A stretch of 64,000 bases of DNA from Ochotona curzoniae (GCF_017591425.1 NW_024467104.1:248001-312000); one strand, 5' to 3'; shown: positions 46,784 to 57,824, numbered from the stretch's first letter. Made by a program: numbers and translations. Notes: generated from the sequence alone by a model not told the origin.

Positions 46784-46953
46784 CTGGGGCAGTAGATTGC
46801 ATACTTAGTGGCAGGTATGCTCCCAAAAGGAAGTAGAAAATGTAGGCTGTGTCCAAAGAGAATTTTGTCACTTGTTTTAGGAAATGTAAAATAATTGAGA
46901 ACATGAGTGCAAGGATGACAAGGAATTTCGAGAAGGAGAAATCATGGCCATTA
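46784..46953 (-). other. Exon-like segment with strong splice signals, identity unknown
   Basis: On the minus strand a T run ending in CAG (AG at 46955-46954) precedes 170 bases that are fully open in one frame. The segment ends at CCCCAG followed by GTAAGAG (intron from 46783). The frame gives about 56 residues including hydrophobic stretches FLVILALMFSIILHF and TAYIFYFLLGAYLPLSM, like membrane segments. It lies about 260 bases upstream of the OR acceptor on the same strand. It could be a 5' exon of the OR4C13-like gene, a remnant exon of another gene, or chance. I do not recognise it. Confidence 0.35.
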
Positions 46954-47360
46954 CTGAAAAAAAAAAAAACCACTTTTTTTGTGTGTGTTTTGAATAAAAT
47001 GGATTGTGGCTCACTAAGGAAGGCAGGTGGGGGATCTAGAAACAGAAATTGGGGCCTGGAAATGCTGTGTATTGGCTGACATAAAGAGTAGCAAGGCATT
47101 GGTGATGGAGCTGTCATGAGAGCATACAAGAGCAAGGAAGGAATAATTCACAGCACCTGAGGTCTAATATGTATCTTTGTAAATGCCAATATTAGAAAAT
47201 GTTGAGTGTTTACTGTGAAATCAGGTGCTTTGCACATATTATTTCCCTAGTTACTGGACAGTAACTTGGTCGGATGCCTGTACCTCCTTCATTTTATAGA
47301 TAAGGGCATTATCTTAGCGACTAGTGTTCATAGCTACAACTGAAATTTACGGAACATTCA

Positions 47361-47415
<55 letters not shown>

Positions 47416-48165
47416 ATTAGGTGATTTCATAAAGTGGATGGCAACCATTATCATTCTTGTCCTTATTTTACCAGCAGTGCAAGCATAGTAACATCAAGAA
47501 TCTTGCCTCAGAACAAGCAGATAACAACAATAAACTGATAAAGTTTTGGGGGAGAAAATTAAGCCTTAGTTTAAACTTCGCAGTTTACACTGATTAAGCA
47601 TGGTTTTATAGAACTTTGCATTTTAACAATTGAAGAATAGAAAAGTTTTAGGCAGGTGAGCAGAGAAATCCCCAACAACCCAGTGAGTGAGGAAGAATTT
47701 AACTCTACATCCTACCTAGTAAAGTCCAGGAGAAGCAAATAGGAAGCCTAACCAGTAATTACAGGCTGAGCGATTATTACCTAGTTGGTCTTTCCCCTGG
47801 CTGTTCCAGACTTTCTATATCTATATCTATGTCTCTCACTGTCTATCTGAAAAGCCAAATGGGAAGTCTGATCAGTAAGGTACAAGCTGTGTGACTATCA
47901 ACTAGCTGACCTTATTAGTCTCTGTCTACAACATGTAACTGCAGAGAAACTTTGATGTTAAGTTCGTACTCAGCTGTTATATATGATGGATGTTAGTGTT
48001 GATCCTGCCTCTGTTCCTGTGCCACTCTGATTTAGGTTAAACTCAAAAACATGTTAGCTTGGGAGAAAAAAAAAGGTTTATAGCAGCTGGTTGCATATAT
48101 ACTAACATTGAGAATGCCAAGGAAGTAGTTACAGGATGTGGTTAAGAACTTGCATTTTCTAACAT
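46954..48165. other. Intergenic with (TG)n
   Basis: Apart from the TG microsatellite at 47366-47413 and a T-rich tract near 46955-46980, no gene or repeat is recognised. TATATCTATATCTATGTCTC near 47816 is another small simple repeat. Confidence 0.4.
47366..47413. repeat. (TG)n microsatellite
   Basis: About 23 uninterrupted TG units, likely length-polymorphic and able to adopt Z-DNA. Confidence 0.95.
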
Positions 48166-48169
48166 ATTG

Positions 48170-48490
48170 GTCACTTAATACCATGTTAATTAACTTCATG
48201 ATGTTGTTAATTTCAATGTTTCTTCCTTTTGTTGTGTAGTGACATCTCATTGGAGGCGATGATATTCTACCAGCTCTACTTTCAGACTAAGGATGGTCTC
48301 CCAATAAAATTGTTGAATTTAACCGGACAATAAGATGCTGGACTCTCCGAATGGTCCATATCCACAATAAAAGAATCATGACTGGATATGATCTGTACTA
48401 CTGTAACAATATAGAGGAAATCTATATGAGGGGAGGGTTTGGGGGAATCCCAGAGCCTATGAAACTGTGTCATAAAATGATATAAAATTT
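48170..48490 (+). mobile_element. L1 3' UTR fragment, sense
   Basis: TTAATTAACTTCATGATGTT, TTCTTCCTTTTGTTGTGTAG, AAGGATGGTCTCCCAATAAA, ACAATAAGATGCTGGACTCT, GAGGGGAGGGTTTGGGGGAA and a TAAAATGATATAAAATTTAA end. Same family as the other L1 3' ends. Confidence 0.7.
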
Positions 48491-49550
48491 AAAAAATAAG
48501 TAAGTAAGTTACAAACTGTTTATAAAAAATAGTAGGACTCAGGTTGTTATTTAGTTTTGCCTACCACATCCTTAAGCTATTCTGCCTTCCAATTCTTTTA
48601 TGTACACAATGTTTAACAAAATATTGTTTCAGAAGAAAGGTTATGAGTTAAGCCTGTAAGTGTAGAGTGGGTTAAAATTATGTCTTTGCAAAGAAGATTA
48701 AAACGAAGTAAGGGGAGGAAGGGAGAGGGATTGGAGGGTGAAGGGGAAGGAAGAAGGGAGGCTGAATTGTCTCTTTGGAGATTTACTTATGGAATACATG
48801 AAATTTAACTCTTTTATTAGTATTTTGAAGGGATGAAAAATAAAAACTTACCTTGAAAGTCATAGATGAGACTTGGAAGTGTTCATGTTCTCATGTCCAG
48901 AGTGACTTCCTCTTGGAATATGACACTTTCACAACTCAAAAGAAAGCACATTTGCAAGGAAACATGTGATGATCCAGTATCAAATCAGTAGTTGTAAAGG
49001 AACTGTCTTCGTAAGTGTAAATATTTCCTTCTGACCCAGAGATTAAACATGTCTTATTAACAACAGCTAGAGATTTGAATTTAGAACACATTCACTTGCT
49101 GCTCCATAGAGAAGCAATTGTTCTGTTACTCTGATCTTTCACTGTAAGGAGTAGAAAAGTTTAGAGGAAGAGCATTCCAAAGACTCCCTCCATCTGTGAT
49201 GACTCTTTCTTGGGGGATATGAAATAAAACAACAGAAAAGAACTAGGTCCAACTTGTACTGCAAGAATCTTGACACACACTTCCATACGGACTCAAAGTC
49301 CTTGTCTTATGCATGAGTCTTTGTCTCTGAGGAATTAATTATGTTTTTTGATGGAAAGATTTTGTCTTAGAAGCAGAATACGCATTTTGTGGTCATGGGT
49401 GAATCACTCATTTTTGAATGGGGAATTCTATTTCTTCCTATAGATAACTAAGGATGTGTGGGGTTGCCTTCTCTGTTAGAACTCAGATTGGAAGCTGAGT
49501 GACAGTTCCATAAACAGTGGTCAAGGAACAATTATTCAATGTTATATCAT
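48491..49550. other. Intergenic, nothing recognised
   Basis: Contains a G/A-rich stretch near 48705-48765 (AGGGGAGGAAGGGAGAGGGA). No gene recognised. Confidence 0.4.
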
Positions 49551-49554
49551 TTTT

Positions 49555-49866
49555 GAAGACTTATTTATTTACTTTTTAATGGGAAGAAAATGTACAGAAA
49601 AGAGGAGAGAAAGAGAGGGAGATATTCCATCCACTCCCAAATGACCACAACAGCTAGACTGCGCTGATCTGAAGCCAGGAGCCAGGATCTGCAGGGTTTC
49701 CACTTGGTTATAGGGTCCCAAGGCTTTGGGCTGTCCTTGACTGCTCTCCCAGGCCACAAGCAGGGAGCTGGAAGGGAAACAGGGCCACCGGGATTAGAAT
49801 CGGCACCCATATGGGACCCAGAGCATGCAAGGCAAGGACTTTAATCACTACGCTATCGTGAAAGCC
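49555..49866 (-). mobile_element. SINE, first of a head-to-tail pair
   Basis: The + strand has AAGACTTATTTATTTACTTT, CCACAAGCAGGGAGCTGGAA, GGGATTAGAATCGGCACCCA and AAGGACTTTAATCACTACGC. It abuts the next element with no spacer. Confidence 0.88.
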
Positions 49867-50187
49867 CTGTTTATCTGTTTATTTGAAAGTCAGTTTGCAG
49901 AGAGAGAAATGACAGAGAAAGAGAAAGTCCCCTTCAGCTGGTGCATTTTCTTGACAGCCACAAGCAACTCTCATTGCTGGAACAAGCTTCACCCAGGAGC
50001 CAGGTGTTTCATCCAGCCTTCCCTCAGGGTATCTAAGGCCCAAACACTTGAGTTGTCTCCACATGCTTTCCCAGGCCAGCAGCAGGGAGCTGGATGGGAA
50101 GTGGGGCAGCCAGGAAACAGCAGAAGGCCATGTTGGATGGCAACGTGGCAGGTAGTGGCTTTGACTGCCACACTATTGGCAGCCCTG
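49867..50187 (-). mobile_element. Older SINE abutting the previous one
   Basis: TTTATCTGTTTATTTGAAAG, AAGTCAGTTTGCAGAGAGAG, CCTTCAGCTGGTGCATTTTC, CACATGCTTTCCCAGGCCAG, GCAGGGAGCTGGATGGGAAG, ending TATTGGCAGCCCTG. Same orientation. The 122-codon + strand frame is a SINE artefact. Confidence 0.82.
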
Positions 50188-50899
50188 ACATGAACATTTC
50201 TGTAGCAGTCTATGTGGACCACTGTTTTTACTCTGTCTGAAAATATGTTTAGACTTGCCATGTTTAATAGGTTATGTTTTCCAAAACTTTTCAATTACTA
50301 AATACTCATTTCAGTACTGTTAATTTTCAGGTATTTGTTTCCAACATTATTTATATGCAATGGATATAACATAATATTTCATTATAATATTTGAATCTTT
50401 GGATGAAAGAGGATTTTTTTTACAACTAATCTATTTTTCAAAATTTTAGAAAATCATATATATTTGTGCATTTTTGTATATTTCTTTATATTTCTACTTA
50501 TAATGCCATAGTTCAAGAAATAAACACAGAATAAACTGATCAAGCCAGGCATTAATAGTTGCATTTAATTATCTTTATTTGTATTTAGAGATAGCTAGGT
50601 TTTTCTTTCCAGTTGTTTAACAGTGTATGAGTCACAATCATTCCACAGTGAAATGGAACTCCAGCACTCATTATTTGTTTTGATGGTAGTTTAATCTTCA
50701 TTTTCAGGATAGCTCCAGTACCCTTCTATTCCAGGTCCCTCTCAACTTCTAGGGATCAGTATGGAGATTGACTATTCTAAAAAATTTTCACACATGAGAG
50801 AGAGGATATAATACATGTCCTTCAGTGTGACCTAACCTTTTACCAATATTTATCGAATGTCAAGATTTCATTTTTTTCCATATTTATATGCTCAATATA
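50188..50899. other. Intergenic, nothing recognised
   Basis: Very AT-rich with no gene or known repeat recognised. Confidence 0.4.
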
Positions 50900-51830
50900 C
50901 TTTATTTTTTGTCAATTGTTTTATTTTGGATTTTTCAATTTTATGGTACAATTTCATATAGACTAGGATCTTCTCCCCTCAAACTCCTATAGTCATAATT
51001 CCATCAGTCTGTTATTTAAGTGAGGTCCACACTGCTGCTACAGACAATCTCAAACAGCCCAGCATCCCGTTGTCTACACATTTCCAACAATTTCACTGGG
51101 AGACAGTCTGATTTGGAAGCAGGGGGCATATTGCATTGTATCCCCACATCTGGATATGGTCGTCTCTATTAGTCCATCACTCTGCATTCCATAAATGAGA
51201 AGTCATGAAATAAGGTCAACAATCAGTATGAATTACAACAGCAGCAACAACAACAACAGCAAAATTAGAGCACCATTTAAAAAAAAATGCCACTTAGTAA
51301 CCAATGCATGTTGACAAAAAGAAAACACAAAAGCCTCTTCGGGAAAATGATGCCACCATGGAATCCATGAGCCAGCAATGAATTCAACAAGAAAAAGTGT
51401 TTGGAAAAGATGAAACTGAAATCAAGGATTTCAATTTTAATGTCTGAGGAGCATTCCATTGTGCACAGGAGCTACATCTGACTCACTTATGATTTCACAA
51501 GCACCTAGACTTACTCTACGTACAGCACTCCAGTGAAAGTGGGACTGCTTGGATCTCAATGATGTGATTATTTCAACTCCTTTGGAAATAGGCTGATTGT
51601 TGGATTATCTGGGTCTTAACTGTGGATCTTCTTTTCTGAGACACCTCCACACAGTTTTCCAGAGCGACTTTGCAAACCTCCATCTTCATCATTGTTGAAA
51701 AAGGGCTCCAGTCTTTGCATTTCCCTAATAACTAATGATGGTGAGTGTATTTTATTAATTGCTTTACTGTATCTGGATAAATGGCTACTTAATTCTTTTT
51801 CATAATATTAAGTTATGTGCCTGTGTCTTT
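50900..51830 (-). mobile_element. L1 3' end, antisense, about 0.9 kb
   Basis: The first part is the complement of the local L1 3' UTR core (AACAGCCCAGCATCCCGTTG, CAATTTCACTGGGAGACAGT, TATCCCCACATCTGGATATG). It continues to the complement of the conserved L1 3' UTR start: CCTCCACACAGTTTTCCAGA, GGGCTCCAGTCTTTGCATTT, CCCTAATAACTAATGATGGT. The continuity ties the core family seen five times in this window to L1. Confidence 0.75.
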
Positions 51831-51909
51831 GTTCCAAAAACGTACAATTTCATTTTTATTTGATAAGCAAGGGCTTTATCACAGATAATATAGTCAAATA
51901 TTTTCTGCC

Positions 51910-52205
51910 CTTTTAAATCCAGAGTTGCAGGGAGAAGAAGAGATAGAGAAGGGAAAGATCTTCCATCCACTGGTTCACTCCCCAAATGGCCACAATGGCC
52001 AGAGCTGAGCTGATTGGAGGCCAGGATTCAGGAGCTTGTTTGGGTCTTCCTCTTTGGTGCAGGGGCACGAGGACTTGAGCCATCCAACACTGCTTTCCCG
52101 GGCCATAAGCAGGAAGCTGGATGGAAAGTGGAAGAGCCAGGTCATAAACTGGTGCCCCTGTCGGGTGCTGGTGCTACAGGAGAGGCTGAACAAACTAAGC
52201 CCTGC
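51910..52205 (-). mobile_element. Old CSINE-type SINE
   Basis: TCCATCCACTGGTTCACTCC, AATGGCCACAATGGCCAGAG, TGCTTTCCCGGGCCATAAGC, AAACTGGTGCCCCTGTCGGG. Minus strand, diverged, tail split from TTTTATTTGATAAGC at 51855. Confidence 0.75.
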
Positions 52206-54223
52206 CACCAACCCCAACTTGTCTTTCTTGATAGGGCTCCTTGATTCAGAAGGGACTTTAATTTGGGTAATTTTTAGCTTATTATTTTCCTTTTTTGTTG
52301 TTTCAAGAGTTAAACTATTTATATATTTACATGTCATCAAATACTGCTAAATACTATCTCGGTACCCAATTATTTAAATTCCTTCTATATTCTGCAATAT
52401 AGTAAAACATTTTTTTAATGTAGAACAAATAATCACTGAGTTGAGTCTTGGCTGATCAGTGTTAGCACAAATATGGAGGGCAAAGACATACAGTGAAGAA
52501 TCACAAGAATTTTCATAGCCATTTAACATTTTATTAACATACTCCCAACAAGAGGAAATGAAGCATATTAAAATATACAAAAGTAGATAATTTTGAACCA
52601 AGCACCACAGTTAACGCATCTTGCTCCATCTAGGTTCTGTACTGACACTCCTGTCCTGCTCTCGCTCAGGGTTAGGGAAATACAAAACCAAGAAAATCAC
52701 AAAAACAATTTTAAAAGAAAAAATATGATTATGTACAATAGCATGTTTCTTGCCTTAACTAGAGCTCCAATGTTAGCTATAACACTCAGTACAAAATACT
52801 GTATGTAGCTGATAAAATTCCAGTGGACATAAATATGGTTTCTAAGACTTCAAGAAAATTGCAATAATTCTAAGTTGATGAGGATAGTCTTATCATTTTT
52901 ATGGTGTTCTCTTAGCACATTGATCCAAGTGGATGATGCATACATCAACATTAATTAAGCATATATTGTGCTCCTTAAAAGATATCAAAGGATTTAAGTT
53001 TTTGAATATGATTACAGCAAAAGGGATGTGAAAATATAAAAACTATTTCCTAAATCATGTCATGTTATGGAAATCTTGATTCACACATGTACTAACCCTG
53101 AAAAAATAAACCAAAAGACGTCTTCAAACTCATTTCCATGAACACCTCAATGAAATTGGGCTTATTTTTTACAAGTATAACTATACATGCATTTGTTTCA
53201 GGAAAATGCCAGGGGAGTTTTTCCCTGAGGTACACTTTGTCCTTTTTGATTTAAAGAAATCGCTGCAATGACTCCCTGCTTCTTTTGGATTGAAGACTCA
53301 TGGGTGAGACGGGTGCTCTGTGTGAGTACTTGCTGCTGCATGTGACTATGCCAGAGAAGAAGGAATCACCCTGGGAGACCACGCAGGCATATGAAGGGTG
53401 CGTTCATCCACAATGGAGCAATAACTGGGCAAGTGCCATGTGTGTATTTTTAAACTGAATTACCTTTCACTTTGGAGTTTGAGTAACCATTTCATATAAA
53501 ATACAATATTGGTGAAATTTAAAAATGTATATTTTTTTGCTGATGGTTATTTTTAAGAGAAGTAAATGAATTTATTCAGAAATATCTGGATGACAGTTGA
53601 TGTCATGTTAACATATGGGTAAAGATTTAAGACTTTATTTTTATTTGTGGGATCACATACTTAGTAAAAATTGAGTTTTGAATCACACAAATGTGGCTTA
53701 ATACTGACCTTATTACTTGTGTTATCATAAACACAATTTCCACTTTTATAAAAACACAGTAATTTTTAAACCGGCACATGATTATTATTTTTGATGAAAA
53801 TGAAATGATCAAGAAATTGCAAAGTGTTTAGTTTCATATAATGTATTATTAAGTGCCCAGAAGCCATTTTAATGAATACTTGTTCTATAAAATAGTTTGC
53901 ATTGAATATATCAAATCATTAGTTTATAACTTTCAGTTTCATTCATTTCTTTTTTGTACATACTTGATAGTAAAAGAAGCAAAAATACAGAATTTTTCCT
54001 TGATGAAATTTTTACCTTTTATCTCATGATGCTCATAAAATTTAAGAATTGTCAATGATTTTGTTTTTTACTGTTGGCAATCTGCAGCTGAAATATCACT
54101 GGAAACAATTCAATGATAATTTTGATTTAAAGGCAAATCATTTCTGGGACATGCTTCAAGTGAAAGGTAGGTGAAAAGGTTGACCAAATATTTTTCCTAG
54201 CTATGGCCCAAACACATATGGTG

Positions 54224-54261
<38 letters not shown>

Positions 54262-55400
54262 ACGTGCACACGCGTGTGTGTGCAGATCCACATTTAGTAG
54301 AGTAGGGAGGAGTGTAGAAGGGAGAAGCAGAGAAAGGCAGTGACAGAAAACTTGAGCATTAATGGCCGGGGAGGGTTGAGGAGAGGATGGGAGCTGTGGA
54401 AGCCTCTGCAGTGGGCTGCACCTGCAGAGTACTCAGGAGAGACCCTGAGAACACAGTAATGGAGCATCTTTCCCCACGTAGTTTTGTGCGTTTTCCACTA
54501 ATGCTTCTGACTAATGTTATCCAGACAAGAAGTGGGTATAGCGGGAAAACTTAGGGGCATACTCTTCACCCTGAGTTGTACTTTCTGTAACATCTGTGTT
54601 CTCCACAGTGTTGCTTACCAGTGATTGGGGAGAGGGGGAATTAATAGTTGACTCTTCCATCTCCCTTAACTCACAGATTCTTCAACACAATTTATGCCCA
54701 TAACAAACAGGTACTAACACCCATTTGCCTTTCTATACACTTCACATACATCTTGAGAGTTCTTTAATTGATCTTCTAGTGCAAAAACAAGTCCACCATA
54801 GGGGAAATCATGAACAAGGGAAATATTGGCTTATGGTTCATTTATTTCATAGTGTGCTTTCCCATAAAATATTTCAGTTATGAATGTGATTTTACAAACG
54901 TACTAGCAATGGTAAGCTACTTCTTTCGTTCTATATGTTGAGCTTGGTAATAATTGAGTGGTGTTGGTAGCATGGCCCCTGCTTACTGGTAGAAGAAGGG
55001 TTTCCAATATCTGGACAGCTCAGTGTAACACAGTAAGAAATGATCAAGGCATCTTAGGATCCTGATGATTACAACCTGGGACTGGGCATCGGTGCACTGT
55101 ATCAGATCATGCATTCACTGGCACCGTTTTAGGGGTCAGAAAAGCTAATTACATTTTAGGAAAACCATGAATTTCCTAAGGAAAATTAGCTATAAATGGA
55201 AAAAGATGATATATAAGCATACACCCTTGCATCAATAATCTGTGAAAAAATAAATGCTACGGTTATTTTAGTGTATAAGAATGCAGAAAGCCATACTAAA
55301 AAACTAAACAATGTATCTTCCCATGATATTATTCAGGATCTTTGGGGAGATCCCTGGTGTTCTCCCTCTGCTCCCAGATGCAGTACCTCAGAAGAGCTGC
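52206..55400. other. Long intergenic spacer before the inverted duplication
   Basis: AT-rich. A GC-richer stretch lies at 54290-54480. A TG microsatellite sits at 54223-54284. No coding frame with family features was found. Confidence 0.4.
54223..54284. repeat. (TG)n with CACGTGCACACGCGTG core
   Basis: TG repeats interrupted by GCACGTGCACACGCGTG then more TG. An alternating purine-pyrimidine stretch of about 60 bases, a good Z-DNA former. Confidence 0.92.
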
Positions 55401-56212
55401 ACAGTTCTCAAAGCGACTAAACACCAGATCCTGCCTGAGTCACAGCACTGCATCAGCATGTCAGCAGATAACGACAGCCTCTCAAAGATTTCTAATTCAT
55501 CTCTGTAGTCCCAGAATTTTCCTTAAAATAATTAGTCCAAAGGTCAAGCATTTACATCATAAGAAACCACATTCCCATGTTCAGATGGCCAAAAATGCTC
55601 TCTACAATTGCTCATTTCCAGCCTCTCCCTGTGTGTGATTTTTTGCATGCATGAGCAATGAGAAATGACAGAACCTCTTATTGCCTGATTTCTCAGCAGT
55701 GATCAGGAATTCAATTTTTTTTTCAGTTGTTAACATTAATTCACTAGAACTGTGAAGTGGATATTTTGCATCGAAATTGTATGAAATTGAAGGAAATACA
55801 AGGGTTCTGTGTATGTGTATGCAGTAAAGGACAGGATAAAAAGGAACACTTTTTGTTTTCACCTAGGAAATAAGCTTGGATTCCATTTGGTGTATGAACC
55901 ATGCAGCACAGCATTTAGGAGCATGAAATCTGGCATCAGATATGGGATCATATCTCCTGCCATCTTGATAATTTTCCATAGTAAATTATTAATATTTTAT
56001 TACTTTTCAATGAATAAAATGCCTTAGAATGCTTATTAGGATTTTCAGAGTTCACTTGACAAATACTCAAAGAATGTCCATGTGTAAAATGTGCTTCTAT
56101 TACATATCATTAGAAATACAGACTGTTGATTTAAAAACGTTCAGATTAAGCAAGTAATAATTTTAATGACATGTTAAGGTTAGCATTTTAAAAAGAGATA
56201 TTAATTGTCCTG

Positions 56213-56234
56213 TGTTTCTCTACCATTTCACTAG
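56213..56234 (+). promoter_or_regulatory. Candidate 3' splice site, OR4P4-like (+)
   Basis: GTGTTTCTCTACCATTTCACTAG, a long pyrimidine tract ending AG at 56233-56234, lies 40 bases before the start codon. The minus-strand copy keeps it with one T for C change (CTACTATTTCACTAG). Confidence 0.5.
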
Positions 56235-56274
56235 ATTAAAGTTCCCATGAGTATTCTGCATTCAGCTAGACTTC

Positions 56275-57204
56275 ATGGAAAATCATAACAATGTCACAGA
56301 ATTCATTTTCATGGGACTGTGGAAAAATAGGCACATAGAGCTACTGCTCTTCTTCTTCTTCCTGCTTTGCTACCTGGCGGTCTTGATGGGGAACTGCATC
56401 ATCCTACTCACCATCACCTGCAGCCACCTCATTGAACAGCCCATGTACTACTTTCTGTGCCACCTCTCCCTCATGGATGTCACTTACACCTCCACTGTGG
56501 TTCCCCGGCTAATCAGGGACTTAGCTGCAGCAAGAAAGAACATTTCCTATGGCGAGTGCATGACACAGCTCTTTACTCTCCACCTGCTAGCTGGAGTGGA
56601 AATCTTCATCTTGGTGTGCATGGCATTAGACCGCTATGTGGCCATTGTCAAGCCCTTGCACTACATGGTCATCATGAACCAGAAGAGGTGCCACATGCTG
56701 ATTGCCCTGGCATGGCTTCTAGGCTTTTGGCACTCCATTGCTCTCCTGCTCATGGTACTCAGCTTACCTTTCTGTGGTCCCAACCTGATAAATCACTACT
56801 TCTGCGATGTGAAACCTCTATTGAAACTGGTCTGCCAAGATACCCATGTGGTTAGTATCTTAGTGATTGCAAATTCAGGCATGGTGGTAGTTGCAATTTT
56901 CCTTTTTTTGGTAGCTTCTTATATTCTCATTTTATACAACCTTAGGACAAGGTCTTCTGCAGGGCGTCGCAAAGCCTTGTCAACCTGTAGCTCTCACATA
57001 ATGGTTGTAGTTTTGTGTTTTGTGCCTTGCATCTATATCTATGTACTACCTGCAGGAAGTGAGAACAAGGACAAGGAAGTGTCTGTGTTTTACACTGTGA
57101 TTGCTCCCATGCTAAACCCTCTCATTTATACGCTGAGAAATACAGAGATGAAACTTGCCATGCGGAAGGTATGGTCTCGATTCTCACATTCAGAATTACA
57201 GTAA
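56275..57204 (+). CDS. OR4P4: Olfactory receptor, OR4P4-like (left copy)
   Basis: Intact 309-residue OR starting MENHNNVTEF (N6 glycosylation). The stretch ITCSHLIEQPMYYFL with YTSTVVPRL recalls human OR4P4 (ITCTQLIHQPMYFFL, YTSTVTPKL), hence the call; another family-4 subfamily is possible. Hallmarks: GN 39-40, C95, KALSTCSSH 233-241, [10 protein letters not shown] 278-287. Unusual: the TM3 end is MALDRYVAIV (116-125), so Tyr118 of MAYDRY is Leu and Cys125 is Val. Asp119-Arg120, needed for G-protein coupling, are intact. It differs from the right copy only at 102 (L/V), 106 (A/G), 207 (A/T), 211 (F/V), 232 (R/H) and 248 (C/F). A 132-codon frame in another phase is a shadow. Confidence 0.95.
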   Translation: MENHNNVTEFIFMGLWKNRHIELLLFFFFLLCYLAVLMGNCIILLTITCSHLIEQPMYYFLCHLSLMDVTYTSTVVPRLIRDLAAARKNISYGECMTQLFTLHLLAGVEIFILVCMALDRYVAIVKPLHYMVIMNQKRCHMLIALAWLLGFWHSIALLLMVLSLPFCGPNLINHYFCDVKPLLKLVCQDTHVVSILVIANSGMVVVAIFLFLVASYILILYNLRTRSSAGRRKALSTCSSHIMVVVLCFVPCIYIYVLPAGSENKDKEVSVFYTVIAPMLNPLIYTLRNTEMKLAMRKVWSRFSHSELQ

Positions 57205-57413
57205 ATCACCAGGCATTCACTGTGCTTTCAATTCCACCTTTCTTGGTAAGTCATCATTGGAGAGTTTACATAGAATGCATTTTCTACAGAGCCAGAGTAA
57301 ACTGTCATTCACGTAAAATGAATCTAAGAGGCAATTTAGTATGTCCTCATCGCATCCTGCAATTTACACAGTTCAAATCTTTGCAAATGTGACCATGTAG
57401 CTATCAAGTGTGC

Positions 57414-57419
57414 AATAAA
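57414..57419 (+). terminator. Poly(A) signal AATAAA of OR4P4-like (+)
   Basis: AATAAA 210 bases after the stop codon. The same hexamer is kept in the right arm (complement at 61993-61998), so it is a plausible polyadenylation signal for both genes. Confidence 0.45.
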
Positions 57420-57429
57420 TGTCCTTCTA
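57417..57429 (+). other. Empty SINE target site
   Basis: AAATGTCCTTCTA occurs once here. In the right arm its complement occurs twice (61647-61659 and 61983-61995), flanking a SINE. This is the pre-insertion state of that site. Confidence 0.92.
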
Positions 57430-57824
57430 AAATATACCTTTGATCTTGTCAATCTCCCTTCCAATATAAGTTACACTCCAAAACAAACCACAGAAAAACA
57501 AAAAAACTAAAATGACAAAACACCCATGACACTTCATATTTTTTTGGAATAAAACACAGGCTTCTTATTTGTAAATGTGTAATCTCTCAAAACTGTTCAA
57601 ACCTGACTTGCTTAGCTCAGAATTTATTCTTCTACAAGATTGTATGGTGTCACTCTTACAGGTTCTGCAGTCAAGGAGCCCTGAGCCATAATCTGAATTT
57701 GAGTTTTATCTTTTTGACTTGGTTCTTGGCTTTATATTTGTGCATCTTCATTATAAAATATCTCTGATGTTGGCTAATATTACAGTTACCAAATATATAA
57801 AATTACTTCTACTAACCCAGGCAG

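Larger units (their letters stand above)
55411..57820 (+). repeat. Inverted duplication, left arm
   Basis: Pairs as an inverted repeat with 61255-64000. Outer match: CACCAGATCCTGCCTGAGTC (55422 area) equals the complement of the last bases of the window. The inner end fades after CCAAATATATAAAATTACTT. The partner arm runs off the window, so the true outer limit is unknown. The arm contains one OR4P4-like gene with its 3' end facing inwards. Confidence 0.92.

Noticed and set aside
46755..47135. 126-codon minus-strand ORF taken whole
   Set aside because: Its first half is low-complexity and reads through a poly-T tract. Only the splice-flanked 170-base part looks meaningful, and I report that instead.
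55809..56027. 72-codon frame conserved in both inverted arms (also 63395-63616 minus)
   Set aside because: The left and right versions differ by indels and frame. It reflects arm homology in non-coding DNA.
56457..56855. 132-codon frames in another phase within both OR4P4-like genes
   Set aside because: Same-strand shadow; its conservation in both copies is explained by conservation of the real gene.
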